Shown: in pieces, positions 1-5,390 of the stretch | How the letters are laid out: each line of letters begins with the position of its first letter | Numbering within the stretch: position 1 is the first letter of the stretch | Origin: an uncultured Chloroflexota bacterium | Lineage (GTDB): Bacteria; Chloroflexota; Anaerolineae; B4-G1; DUEL01 | DNA: 5,390 nt | Reading direction: 5' to 3' | NCBI GenBank assembly: GCA_937138275.1 | Contig: CAKZOY010000473.1 | Span: 1-5,390, forward strand | The notes under the pieces: generated by a model | What the model saw: the letters and a program-made list of their open reading frames with translations, nothing else | Told to the model about the DNA's origin: nothing | The model's database searches: none | Translations under genes and position numbers: made by a program

Positions 1-24
1 ACCATTATCCCCCCGAACGGCAAC

Positions 25-80
25 TCTCCTCCACTCCTCTGCTCCTCCGCTCCTCCGCTCCCCTGCTCCTCCGCTCCCCG
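25..80. repeat. 8-bp tandem repeat array, pyrimidine-rich
   Basis: Seven 8-bp units sit in exact register: TCTCCTCC, ACTCCTCT, GCTCCTCC, GCTCCTCC, GCTCCCCT, GCTCCTCC and GCTCCCCG. The consensus is GCTCCTCC. The plus strand is almost purely C and T, so the minus strand is a GGAG-rich purine tract. The array ends six bases before the -35-like hexamer of the next promoter. Eight is not a multiple of three and no ORF uses the array, so it is not coding. It could be a slippage-prone microsatellite or a protein-binding array; the sequence does not decide between these. Confidence 0.8.
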
Positions 81-85
81 CCCCC

Positions 86-113
86 TTGCCCCCAATCCCA
101 ATCCTGCTATAAT
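86..113 (+). promoter_or_regulatory. Extended -10 promoter, probably giving a leaderless mRNA
   Basis: TATAAT at 108-113 matches the sigma-70 -10 consensus exactly. It is preceded by an extended -10 TG at 105-106. TTGCCC at 86-91 matches four of six bases of the -35 consensus with a 16-nt spacer. With usual -10 geometry, transcription would start near position 120, on or beside the ATG codons at 119 and 122. There is no Shine-Dalgarno sequence in the CACCG between the -10 box and the ATG. The gene is therefore inferred to be translated from a leaderless transcript. Confidence 0.8.
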
Positions 114-118
114 CACCG

Positions 119-2269
119 ATGATGAACCGAATCCGATGGCTCTGGCTGGTCTTTGTGCTCCTGCTGGCCGCATGCGGGAATCCGGGCCCGGCATCCCCCG
201 ACCCGACGCCGTCTCCTGCTGCCACCCTCACCCCAACCCCCATTCCCGAGACGCCCGAAACGGTCGCCGCCGCGTTCCTGACCGCCTGGGAGCAGGGAGA
301 TACGGACCGGATGTACGCGCTCCTGTCTCCTGCCGTTCAGGCTGCGCTTTCGCCGGAAACATTCGCCGCGCGGTATCGGAGCAGCGTCCAGACCGCCACT
401 GTCCTCACCGCCACCGCCACCCTTCAGGCGGTACTCCAGGATGGCCTTCGGGCGCAGGCCGCGGCCCATCTCTCCTGGGAGACCGCCCTGGTCGGTACGC
501 TGGTGACCGACACGGTGATCTCCCTGGTGGCGCAGGGCGGGCACTGGTGGGTGGAGGGTTCCGGCGACCTCATCTGGCCCGGCCTGGGGGAGGCCAATTA
601 CTTCTATATGGACCACAAAATTCCCGCCCGAGCCAACATCTACGACCGCGACGGCCTGGCTCTGGCCGCGGAGGGAAAGATCGTCACCGTCGGGGTGGTG
701 CCTGAGCGGATCAAAGACGAAGGGGGGGTCCTTTCCGTCCTCTCCCACCTGACGGGACTGGCCCCGGAGCAGGTGCGCGCCCGCTACACGGGCCGTCCCA
801 CCTCGTGGTGGAGCCCCGTTGCCGACATCCCCGCTCAGGTCGCGGTGGATAACGCCGACCTGCTGCTGAACACTCCGGGGATTGAGGCGCGGGAGAAGCC
901 GGGGCGGGTCTACTGGGGCGACGGCATCGCCCTCCACATCGTCGGCTGGGTAGGGCTGATCTCGGCGGAGGAAGCGGAGACGTATCGCCGGATGGGCTAT
1001 CGCGGAGACGAATGGGTGGGCGTGGCCGGGCTGGAGAAATGGGGAGAGCCTTATCTGGCTGGACGCCATGGCGGTACCCTCTATCTGATGGCTCCCAACG
1101 GCCAGACCATCGCCGTCCTGGCCCGTCAGGATGCCGCCCCCAGCCGCGCCATCTACACGACGCTGAACCGGGAGTTTCAGCAGAGGGTGGAGTCCCTTCT
1201 GGGAGACCGGCGCGGGGCCATTGTCGTTCTGGACGTCCATACCGGGGCGGTGCTGGCAATGGCCAGCGGTCCGACGTTCAACCAGAACATCTTCATCGGC
1301 CCGGGGAGTGCGCCGGAACGGGCTGCCGTCCTCTCCCATCCGGATCGCCCCCTCTTCAACCGCGCCACCCAGGGGACGTACCCTACCGGTTCGGTCTTCA
1401 AGATTGTGACAATGGCGGCCGGGTTGGAGCGGGCGGGGCTTTCTGCCACCAGCCCGTTTTTCTGTCCCGGCTTCTGGGAGGGACTGGGCGCGGCGTACCG
1501 GAAGGCGTGCTGGAAAGCCCACGGGAACATCACCCTGAAGGACGCCCTGACCGCTTCCTGCAACACCACCTTCTACACCGTCGGGCAGATGCTGGACCGG
1601 ATAGACTCCGACCTGCTTCCCGCCTTTGGGCGCGCCTTCGGCCTGGGATTGCCCACGGGCCTGATAGGAGTCCCCGAAGTCTCCGGTCTCATCCCCGACC
1701 CGACCTGGAAACAGGCAACCTACGGGATACCCTGGACGCCGGGGGATGCGGTCAACCTCGCCATTGGTCAGGGGGATTTGCTGGTGACGCCGCTGCAGAT
1801 AGCGCGGATGATGGCGGCGGTGGCTAACGGCGGAACCCTTTACCGCCCCTACGTGGTGGCCCGCATCGCGGCCGGGGTCAACGAACCGGAGGTGGTATTC
1901 GGGCCTCAGGTCGTGGGGACGTTGCCGGTCTCTCCGGAGAATCTGGCGGTCATCCGGGAGGCGCTGTTCGGGGTGACAACTGCTCCTATCGGCACGGCCA
2001 CTCATCGGTTTCTCGGAATGAGCATCCCGGTGGCAGGTAAAACCGGCACGGCGGAGACGCCGGGGATCAACGCCCAGCCCCACTCCTGGTTTGTCGGCTA
2101 CGCTCCGGCGGATAACCCCCAGATTGCCTTTGCGGTGGTGGTGGAGAACGCCGGAGAAGGGTCTACGGTGGCGGCGCCGATGGCCCGGCAAGTGGTGGAG
2201 GCGTACTTCGGCCTGCCCATCACACCGCTCCCTGCGGAGGCCCTTCCCACCCCGACGCCCGGGCCGTAG
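119..2269 (+). CDS. Class B penicillin-binding protein (peptidoglycan DD-transpeptidase), lipoprotein with MecA_N-like domain
   Basis: This 716-residue extracytoplasmic enzyme should cross-link peptidoglycan stem peptides by DD-transpeptidation. Residues 1-19 are a lipoprotein signal (MMNRIR, a hydrophobic stretch, then LAAC), so it is probably lipid-anchored at Cys19. A Pro/Thr linker covers about 21-47. An NTF2-like MecA_N-type domain covers about 48-155. The dimerisation/pedestal region starts at the RANIYDRDG motif (171-179) and includes GLEKWGEPYLAG (304-315). The transpeptidase domain covers about 365-700 and has all three active-site motifs: SVFK with nucleophile Ser425 and Lys428, SCN at 480-482, and KTGT at 641-644. 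The tail is again Pro/Thr-rich. There is no glycosyltransferase domain, so it is class B. The domain order resembles B. subtilis PBP3 (PbpC) and staphylococcal PBP2a. An Ala replaces the usual Gly after Arg in the RGxIxDR motif. ATG 122 is an equally possible start. Beta-lactam resistance cannot be inferred from architecture alone. Confidence 0.93.
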   Translation: MMNRIRWLWLVFVLLLAACGNPGPASPDPTPSPAATLTPTPIPETPETVAAAFLTAWEQGDTDRMYALLSPAVQAALSPETFAARYRSSVQTATVLTATATLQAVLQDGLRAQAAAHLSWETALVGTLVTDTVISLVAQGGHWWVEGSGDLIWPGLGEANYFYMDHKIPARANIYDRDGLALAAEGKIVTVGVVPERIKDEGGVLSVLSHLTGLAPEQVRARYTGRPTSWWSPVADIPAQVAVDNADLLLNTPGIEAREKPGRVYWGDGIALHIVGWVGLISAEEAETYRRMGYRGDEWVGVAGLEKWGEPYLAGRHGGTLYLMAPNGQTIAVLARQDAAPSRAIYTTLNREFQQRVESLLGDRRGAIVVLDVHTGAVLAMASGPTFNQNIFIGPGSAPERAAVLSHPDRPLFNRATQGTYPTGSVFKIVTMAAGLERAGLSATSPFFCPGFWEGLGAAYRKACWKAHGNITLKDALTASCNTTFYTVGQMLDRIDSDLLPAFGRAFGLGLPTGLIGVPEVSGLIPDPTWKQATYGIPWTPGDAVNLAIGQGDLLVTPLQIARMMAAVANGGTLYRPYVVARIAAGVNEPEVVFGPQVVGTLPVSPENLAVIREALFGVTTAPIGTATHRFLGMSIPVAGKTGTAETPGINAQPHSWFVGYAPADNPQIAFAVVVENAGEGSTVAAPMARQVVEAYFGLPITPLPAEALPTPTPGP

Positions 2270-2282
2270 GGAATCATTCTTT

Positions 2283-2431
2283 ATAACTGTTCAGCCAGGT
2301 TGAAACCGCCCCTGGAGGGCACTTCGTGCCGGGCGACCGCCTGCGCGGTCGCCGGGGCGGCGTCCACGCCGGTGGACGCCCGGCTGCAAGCCCTTGAGGG
2401 GCGATTTCAATTGCTGAAGGACTATTCAGCC
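2283..2431. repeat. Branched inverted-repeat element (multi-hairpin DNA or RNA)
   Basis: The outer stem pairs TTCAGC (2290-2295) with GCTGAA (2413-2418). It then pairs TTGAAACCGCCCCT (2300-2313) with AGGGGCGATTTCAA (2397-2410), with one C/A mismatch. Four hairpins lie inside: GGCAC-TTC-GTGCC (2318-2330), GGCGACCGC-CTGC-GCGGTCGCC (2332-2353), GGCGTCCAC-GCCG-GTGGACGCC (2359-2380) and a short GGCT-GCA-AGCC (2382-2392). The two 9-bp stems are perfect. ACTGTTCAGCC (2286-2296) and ACTATTCAGCC (2421-2431) bracket the structure. A TATAAC at 2282-2287 could start an RNA here, but no -35 is evident. No protein is credible. It may be a dispersed palindromic repeat, a cruciform-forming DNA site or a structured RNA; I do not recognise a named family. 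Confidence 0.7.
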
Positions 2432-2436
2432 CTCCG

Positions 2437-2480
2437 CCGGAAGGTGAACCTTCCGGTAGGGGCGCCTTTGAAAGTTGCCC
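2437..2480. repeat. Two adjacent REP-like hairpins
   Basis: The first hairpin is perfect: CCGGAAGG (2437-2444), TGAA loop, CCTTCCGG (2449-2456). The second, GGGCGCCTTT to AAAGTTGCCC at 2460-2480, has one mismatch and one G-T pair. GTAG at 2456-2459 lies directly before the second stem. GTAG or GGAG followed by a hairpin is the known layout of REP sequences mobilised by REP-associated tyrosine transposases, but a four-base match is weak support. The second hairpin also repeats sequence from the outer stem of the preceding element (GGGGCG plus TTTGAA versus GGGGCG plus TTTCAA), which suggests a decayed partial duplicate. Confidence 0.55.
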
Positions 2481-2510
2481 TTACATAACTCAGCCCCCTC
2501 GCCCCCCTTG

Positions 2511-2650
2511 CCCCCCTCTCCCCCTTGCCCTGACGGGCGGGGGAGAGGGGGGATAGAGAGGAGTTTTGCGGGGCGGCGGCTTCGCTGCCGCTCCGCAAAA
2601 CCCCATTTTTCTCCCCCCTCCCCGTGGGCGCAGCCCAACGGGTAGGGGGG
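2511..2650. repeat. GC-rich three-hairpin repeat, copy A
   Basis: There are three consecutive hairpins. H1: CCCCCCTCTCCCCC (2511-2524) pairs perfectly with GGGGGAGAGGGGGG (2539-2552), capped by GCCC-TGAC-GGGC. H2 (2564-2600): a 17-bp stem from TTTTGCGG to CCGCAAAA with two G-T pairs and a TTC loop. H3 (2613-2650): CCCCCCT pairs with AGGGGGG, then CCCGT with ACGGG, capped by GGGC-GCA-GCCC. Looser C-rich and G-rich flanks (about 2488-2510 and 2651-2669) are also roughly complementary. The same three-hairpin plan recurs in the same orientation at 5067-5203. No transposase is present. The lack of a clear T-tract after any stem argues against a simple intrinsic terminator. Confidence 0.75.
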
Positions 2651-2661
2651 AAGGGAAGGGG
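2640..2661 (+). other. Predicted G-quadruplex motif upstream of the membrane-protein gene
   Basis: Four G-tracts (2640-2642, 2645-2650, 2653-2655, 2658-2661) are joined by two-base loops TA, AA and AA. This is a canonical G3+ quadruplex pattern with very short loops. It sits about 40 bases before the chosen start codon, on the coding strand. It overlaps the 3' arm of hairpin H3, so duplex hairpin and quadruplex would be mutually exclusive folds. Folding in vivo is inference. Confidence 0.55.
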
Positions 2662-2701
2662 AGGTGAGAGAGGCAAAAACAATGCCTGCAGGATGCCTTC
2701 A

Positions 2702-4885
2702 ATGGAGAGTATTCAAAACACAATTTGCAGATACTGGCCCATGCGCAACCGACAGGCTCTTAGAGCCATTGGCCCTTGGATTGCATTTCTGGCCGTAACG
2801 CTGTGGGTTTTTCCGCTGAGGGGGATCGCCCGGGGAGTTCCCACTTACGGCGATCCCCTGGAAATTCTCTGGAGCGTGGAGCGCCACTGCGCGGCCCTGG
2901 CGAAGGGGGAGTGGTTCCTGAACGCCCCCGAGGTCCTCTATCCCTTTGGCCTGGATATGAAGCTCTACCCTCAATGGATGGCGGTGAACCTGCTATCCAC
3001 TCCCTTCTGCCTCCTCCCCGATCGCGCTGCGGCCCTCAATATCCTGACGTTGATCGCCGTAGCCGCCATTTTCGCCGGCGCCCTCTCTGCCGCCCGGCGG
3101 TCGTTTGGACTTTCCTGGCCCTTTGCCACACTGGGAGGATTGAGCATCACCTTCTACGCGCTGCAATTTTACCAGGTAGTTGATCATCTAAACATATTGC
3201 TTGGTCTGGTGGCATGGACCTGGATGTGGGTACAATTGCTGAAAGCCGTGGATTCCCTTCATCCGGACAAACGCCAGGGGCTGGTTGTCGGGCTTCTCTG
3301 GGGAACCTCGGTCCTTTTTTCGGTCTACTTTTTCTGGATCGGACTATTGCTGCTGGCTCTCCTGATGGGAAGACACCTGAAGAAAAAGTTCGCCCTTTTC
3401 GTCGGGATCGGCGCCGCGCTCATTGGCCTGCCCTGGGGGCTCATTTTTTACCGGACGCTGGCGGGAGCCGAATCCCCGTTCCCGATCCATCACCTGTACA
3501 TCTATGCCGCCAGTCCGGACCTCTGGCCGTTGCCTTCCGTCTACCACCGATGGTGGGGGCAGTGGGTGTGGGCTTACCTGCGAAACTCCGGATACGAGGG
3601 CAATCTGGCAATGCTGGGGCCCATACCCTTCGTCCTGGGATTACTGGGGTTGGTCCGCGCACGGAAGGAGCGTTCTCCCCTTGCCAAATTCCTGTGGCCG
3701 ACGACCATCGGGCTGGTCCTCTCCCTGGGCATATATCTGAAGTGGCGCACCCAATTAGTCCGCATTCCGGGGGTTGAGTCCGTAAACGCGCTTCTCTGGA
3801 AGGTGGGGCACATCCTGAAACCGGCGCTCTTTCCGACGACCGATCCGCCTGCCGATCTGCAGAGCGTGATCCCTCTGCCTGGCTTCCTTTGGGTTTTGCT
3901 CATCCCTTTTACCGAGAGCAGCCGGGCGATGGTCCGCTATCTTTTCCTCGCCGCGCCCTGGATTTTTCTGGCGGCGGCGGACTGGCTCTCGCACATCTCC
4001 CGAAAGGGGCTTCGACTCGTGTTAGGACTTCTCTGGGCGCTGGATTTCATATTTATCCCTGTTCACTGGAAGTCTCTGGATACCTTGCCCCCGGCGCTGG
4101 AGTGGCTATCTCAGCAGCCTGCAAGAGGAGCGGTGTTCTCTTTGGACCGGGATGGCGTGGCATGGAGCGGCAAGGAACTATGGGCATCCCTTTTTCATCG
4201 TCATCCCCTCATCCACGCTTCCGCTTATTGGTTTCCTCCGCACATCCGGTCAATATGCGACCATCTACTGAGCGGCCCGGCGCGGTTTGAGACTGCGATC
4301 CAGCAACTCCGCATGCTGGGTCTGGAGTACCTGTTTATTCACCGGAACGGCGCCCTGGCCGACACCTTTTTCCGGCAAGCGGTCCAATCCTCTCGCCTGT
4401 CGCTGGTGCAGTGCTTCCCCCCACCTGAGCAGGAGTCCCCGTGGCCCGGCGAAATCTGTGTATTCAGGTATAATGAGGGTGAATCCGCTTTGCCAAACGT
4501 GTCTCTGGTTCAGGGCTGGTCCCTTCCCGAGGAGGATTGGGGAATCTGGGCGATGGGAGAGGAAGCGCGGGTAGGCTTTGGCGCAATGGGCGACAGGAAA
4601 GTATGGCTGGAGTTGAACGCTTTTCCTCTCTGTGTCCCGCAAAAGCAGCAGGAAATGGAAATATGGGTGAACGAAACCTTCTGGACGCGGGTCTCTTTCA
4701 ACGGATGCGAGATGTTGTCCTTCCGGCAGATGTTGCCTTTCCAATGGGTGCGGCAGGGGTATAATGAATTAATGTTCCGGTTCGCTTATGCCTACTCTCC
4801 AGCCGAGATAGAGGGCGCATCCAACCCCGACCCCCGACGCCTTTCGGTAGGATTCACCCGCCTCCAGGTGTCTTGGGAGCCGTGA
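2702..4885 (+). CDS. Polytopic membrane protein, GT-C-type glycosyltransferase-like, with C-terminal beta domain
   Basis: This is probably a membrane glycosyltransferase using a lipid-linked sugar; donor and acceptor are unknown. From ATG 2702 it has 727 residues, about 10-12 hydrophobic segments between residues 23 and 454, and a soluble C-terminal half. After the first membrane segment comes an extracytoplasmic loop with GDPLE (Asp51, Glu54), the region where GT-C enzymes keep catalytic acidic residues, then LYPFGLD. DHLNILLG (161-168) and YEGNLAMLG (298-306) resemble conserved blocks of this family. A soluble part follows (ALEWLSQQP at 465-473, LRMLGLEYLFIHR at 536-548), then a beta-rich domain (about 596-727) ending in AYAYSPAEIEG and DPRRLSVGF. 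The reading frame opens from GTG 2624, but that start lies inside hairpin H3. ATG 2702 has AGGA at 2690-2693, 8 nt upstream. ATG 2741 (MRNRQ) is a real alternative. It has no gene partner close enough to suggest a pathway. Confidence 0.85.
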   Translation: MESIQNTICRYWPMRNRQALRAIGPWIAFLAVTLWVFPLRGIARGVPTYGDPLEILWSVERHCAALAKGEWFLNAPEVLYPFGLDMKLYPQWMAVNLLSTPFCLLPDRAAALNILTLIAVAAIFAGALSAARRSFGLSWPFATLGGLSITFYALQFYQVVDHLNILLGLVAWTWMWVQLLKAVDSLHPDKRQGLVVGLLWGTSVLFSVYFFWIGLLLLALLMGRHLKKKFALFVGIGAALIGLPWGLIFYRTLAGAESPFPIHHLYIYAASPDLWPLPSVYHRWWGQWVWAYLRNSGYEGNLAMLGPIPFVLGLLGLVRARKERSPLAKFLWPTTIGLVLSLGIYLKWRTQLVRIPGVESVNALLWKVGHILKPALFPTTDPPADLQSVIPLPGFLWVLLIPFTESSRAMVRYLFLAAPWIFLAAADWLSHISRKGLRLVLGLLWALDFIFIPVHWKSLDTLPPALEWLSQQPARGAVFSLDRDGVAWSGKELWASLFHRHPLIHASAYWFPPHIRSICDHLLSGPARFETAIQQLRMLGLEYLFIHRNGALADTFFRQAVQSSRLSLVQCFPPPEQESPWPGEICVFRYNEGESALPNVSLVQGWSLPEEDWGIWAMGEEARVGFGAMGDRKVWLELNAFPLCVPQKQQEMEIWVNETFWTRVSFNGCEMLSFRQMLPFQWVRQGYNELMFRFAYAYSPAEIEGASNPDPRRLSVGFTRLQVSWEP
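2730..2735 (+). promoter_or_regulatory. Weak -10-like hexamer before alternative start 2741
   Basis: GATACT matches four of six -10 positions. It lies exactly 5 nt before ATG 2741, the same spacing as TATAAT before ATG 119 in the first gene. If used, it would give a leaderless mRNA starting at MRNRQ and shorten the protein by 13 residues. No -35-like hexamer is seen at the right distance, so this is only a candidate. Confidence 0.2.
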
Positions 4886-4899
4886 GCACCGCGCTCCCA
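4874..4899 (+). terminator. Possible weak terminator over the stop codon of the membrane-protein gene
   Basis: TGGGAGC (4874-4880) pairs perfectly with GCTCCCA (4893-4899) around a 12-nt loop that contains the TGA stop at 4883-4885. The sequence after it (TATTCTAAAAATC) is AT-rich but has no run of T, so termination would be inefficient or factor-assisted. A second T-rich stretch follows at 4931-4943 without a convincing stem. Confidence 0.3.
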
Positions 4900-4942
4900 T
4901 ATTCTAAAAATCTATGTAATCCGCGGCAAAATTTTTATAATT

Positions 4943-5310
4943 TAGGAGTTACGCAGTTGAGATAACCCTGATGTTATAAGGGGACACCCTGCACGAAAAG
5001 ATTCGGGGCTTGATTCCCGAATAGTGGATTCGCAAAGCTCTGGGTCTTTAGCGCTCTCTCATTTTCCTTTCCCCCCCTCTCCCCCGCCGCAGCGGGGGAG
5101 AAGGGAGGAAAGAGGGGTTTCGGGGCGGGCGGCCGAAAGCCGCCTGCCCCGAAACCCCCAGAATTCCCCTTCCCCGTGCGGCGAAGCCGCAAGGGGGGAG
5201 GGGCCAGAATATCCCGTAAGAAGTTGCGCTATTTTTGAATGGGGGATCAAACCCAATTGGCCGCTCGCTCCCGCTGGGGGCTGAAAAAGAGCCTAACTGC
5301 GCAAGTCCTG
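4943..5310. mobile_element. MITE-like element with imperfect terminal inverted repeats
   Basis: The left end AGGAGTTACGCAGTT (4944-4958) and the right end AACTGCGCAAGTCCT (5295-5309) are inverted repeats matching at 13 of 15 positions. Four-base AATT stretches lie just outside (4939-4942 and 5311-5314). They could be a target duplication, but AATT is its own complement, so they could equally be more inverted repeat. A second inverted pair lies inward: GGGCTTGATTCCC (5006-5018) against GGGGATCAAACCC (5242-5254), with CGCAA (5031-5035) and TTGCG (5224-5228) placed symmetrically. The left part also holds a 7-bp hairpin, ATTCGGG (5001-5007) with CCCGAAT (5016-5022). The 368-bp element encodes no transposase, so it would need one supplied elsewhere. 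I do not assign it to an IS family. It fills most of the gap between the membrane-protein gene and the rsmG-like ORF. Confidence 0.65.
5067..5203. repeat. GC-rich three-hairpin repeat, copy B, nested in the MITE-like element
   Basis: H1 (5067-5112): CTCCCCCGC (5079-5087) pairs perfectly with GCGGGGGAG (5092-5100), and CTTTCCCCCCCT pairs outside it with AAGGGAGGAAAG with two mismatches. H2 (5114-5158): a 20-bp stem with one G-T pair, from GGGGTTTCGGGGC to GCCCCGAAACCCC, loop CGAAA. H3 (5166-5203): CCCC, TT, CCCC, GT, then GCGGC-GAA-GCCGC, AA and a G-rich arm. The order of C-rich, G-rich and C-rich left arms matches copy A. Both H3 loops share CCCCGTG on the left and GCC-C-CAA on the right, which sets the same orientation. 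Stem pairing is kept while the bases differ, as expected if the fold is what matters. Confidence 0.75.
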
Positions 5311-5339
5311 AATTCGCGTAATCCGTTGCCAATCTTCCT

Positions 5340-5390
5340 ATGGAAAAACTCCGACGCGGCGCCCAGGAACTGGGCATCGTCCTGAAAGAT
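5340..5390 (+). CDS. rsmG: Probable 16S rRNA (guanine527-N7)-methyltransferase RsmG, 5' end only
   Basis: Only the first 17 codons are present, reading MEKLRRGAQELGIVLKD before the window ends. This resembles the amphipathic N-terminal helix of RsmG, which usually reads like L-x-x-G-A-x-x-L-G-I-x-L. RsmG methylates N7 of G527 in 16S rRNA using S-adenosylmethionine; its SAM-binding domain lies beyond the window. The start is well fixed, because the frame is closed by TAA at 5319-5321 and ATG 5340 is the only start codon after it. No Shine-Dalgarno or consensus -10 box is visible just upstream. The right end of the MITE-like element is only about 30 bases away. The name rests on a short match, so it is tentative. 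Confidence 0.5.
   Translation, partial: MEKLRRGAQELGIVLKD

Noticed and set aside
113..2191. 692-residue open frame on the minus strand opposite the PBP gene
   Set aside because: It is Arg/Gly/Pro-rich with no recognisable domain, as expected opposite a GC-rich gene. The plus-strand frame has all three transpeptidase motifs, a signal peptide and a promoter.
2290..2480. CRISPR array
   Set aside because: The repeated hairpins differ from one another and are not separated by equal spacers. No cas gene is present.
2300..2488. 62-residue plus-strand frame between the PBP and membrane-protein genes
   Set aside because: It starts with TTG and is read straight through the stems of the branched element and REP-like hairpins. 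It has no ribosome binding site or protein-like pattern.
2564..2600. Intrinsic terminator for the PBP gene
   Set aside because: The stem is strong, but CCCC follows it; the T-run at 2606-2610 is displaced, and the hairpin is about 300 bases from the stop codon within a repeat family. Termination there is possible but not supported.
2422..2723. Short minus-strand frames across copy A
   Set aside because: They are translations of low-complexity C/G-rich hairpins with Pro/Gly/Arg-rich products.
4936..4980. Promoters at TATAAT (4936-4941) or TGT-TATAAG (4972-4980)
   Set aside because: No -35 hexamer lies at a 16-18 nt spacing; TTGAGA at 4957-4962 is only 12 nt from the second box. No gene starts nearby, so these are likely chance AT-rich matches.
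4974..5377. Short frames on both strands across the MITE-like element
   Set aside because: They run through hairpin arms and terminal repeats with no conserved domain. One also overlaps the start of the rsmG-like gene on the opposite strand.

Overview
The window looks like a chromosomal segment of a GC-rich member of the Chloroflexota, most likely Anaerolineae or a relative. This rests on three things: a lipoprotein-type penicillin-binding protein with Thr/Pro-rich linkers at both ends, a polytopic GT-C-type membrane protein with the C-terminal beta domain I associate with that group, and a consensus extended -10 box that abuts a start codon. The assignment is inference from protein style; no marker gene is complete enough to prove it.

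Layout: positions 1-118 hold an array of 8-bp pyrimidine repeats and then a strong promoter that seems to give a leaderless mRNA. Positions 119-2269 encode a class B penicillin-binding protein with a MecA_N-like domain and an intact transpeptidase active site. Positions 2270-2701 contain no credible gene but are almost entirely folded DNA: a branched inverted-repeat element (2286-2418), two REP-like hairpins (2437-2480) and a GC-rich three-hairpin repeat (2511-2650) ending in a G-quadruplex motif. Positions 2702-4885 encode a membrane protein of the GT-C glycosyltransferase type. Positions 4886-5339 hold a weak terminator and a MITE-like element of about 368 bp with imperfect terminal inverted repeats. 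Nested inside it is a second copy of the three-hairpin repeat. At 5340 an ORF runs off the window, and its first 17 residues resemble the N-terminus of RsmG, the 16S rRNA m7G527 methyltransferase.

All three genes are on the plus strand but are separated by long repeat-filled gaps, so they are probably separate transcription units. The first two both act at the cell surface (wall synthesis and probably glycan or lipid glycosylation), but nothing shows that they work in one pathway. No complete new gene system is visible. The unusual content is the non-coding repeat architecture on both sides of the membrane-protein gene.
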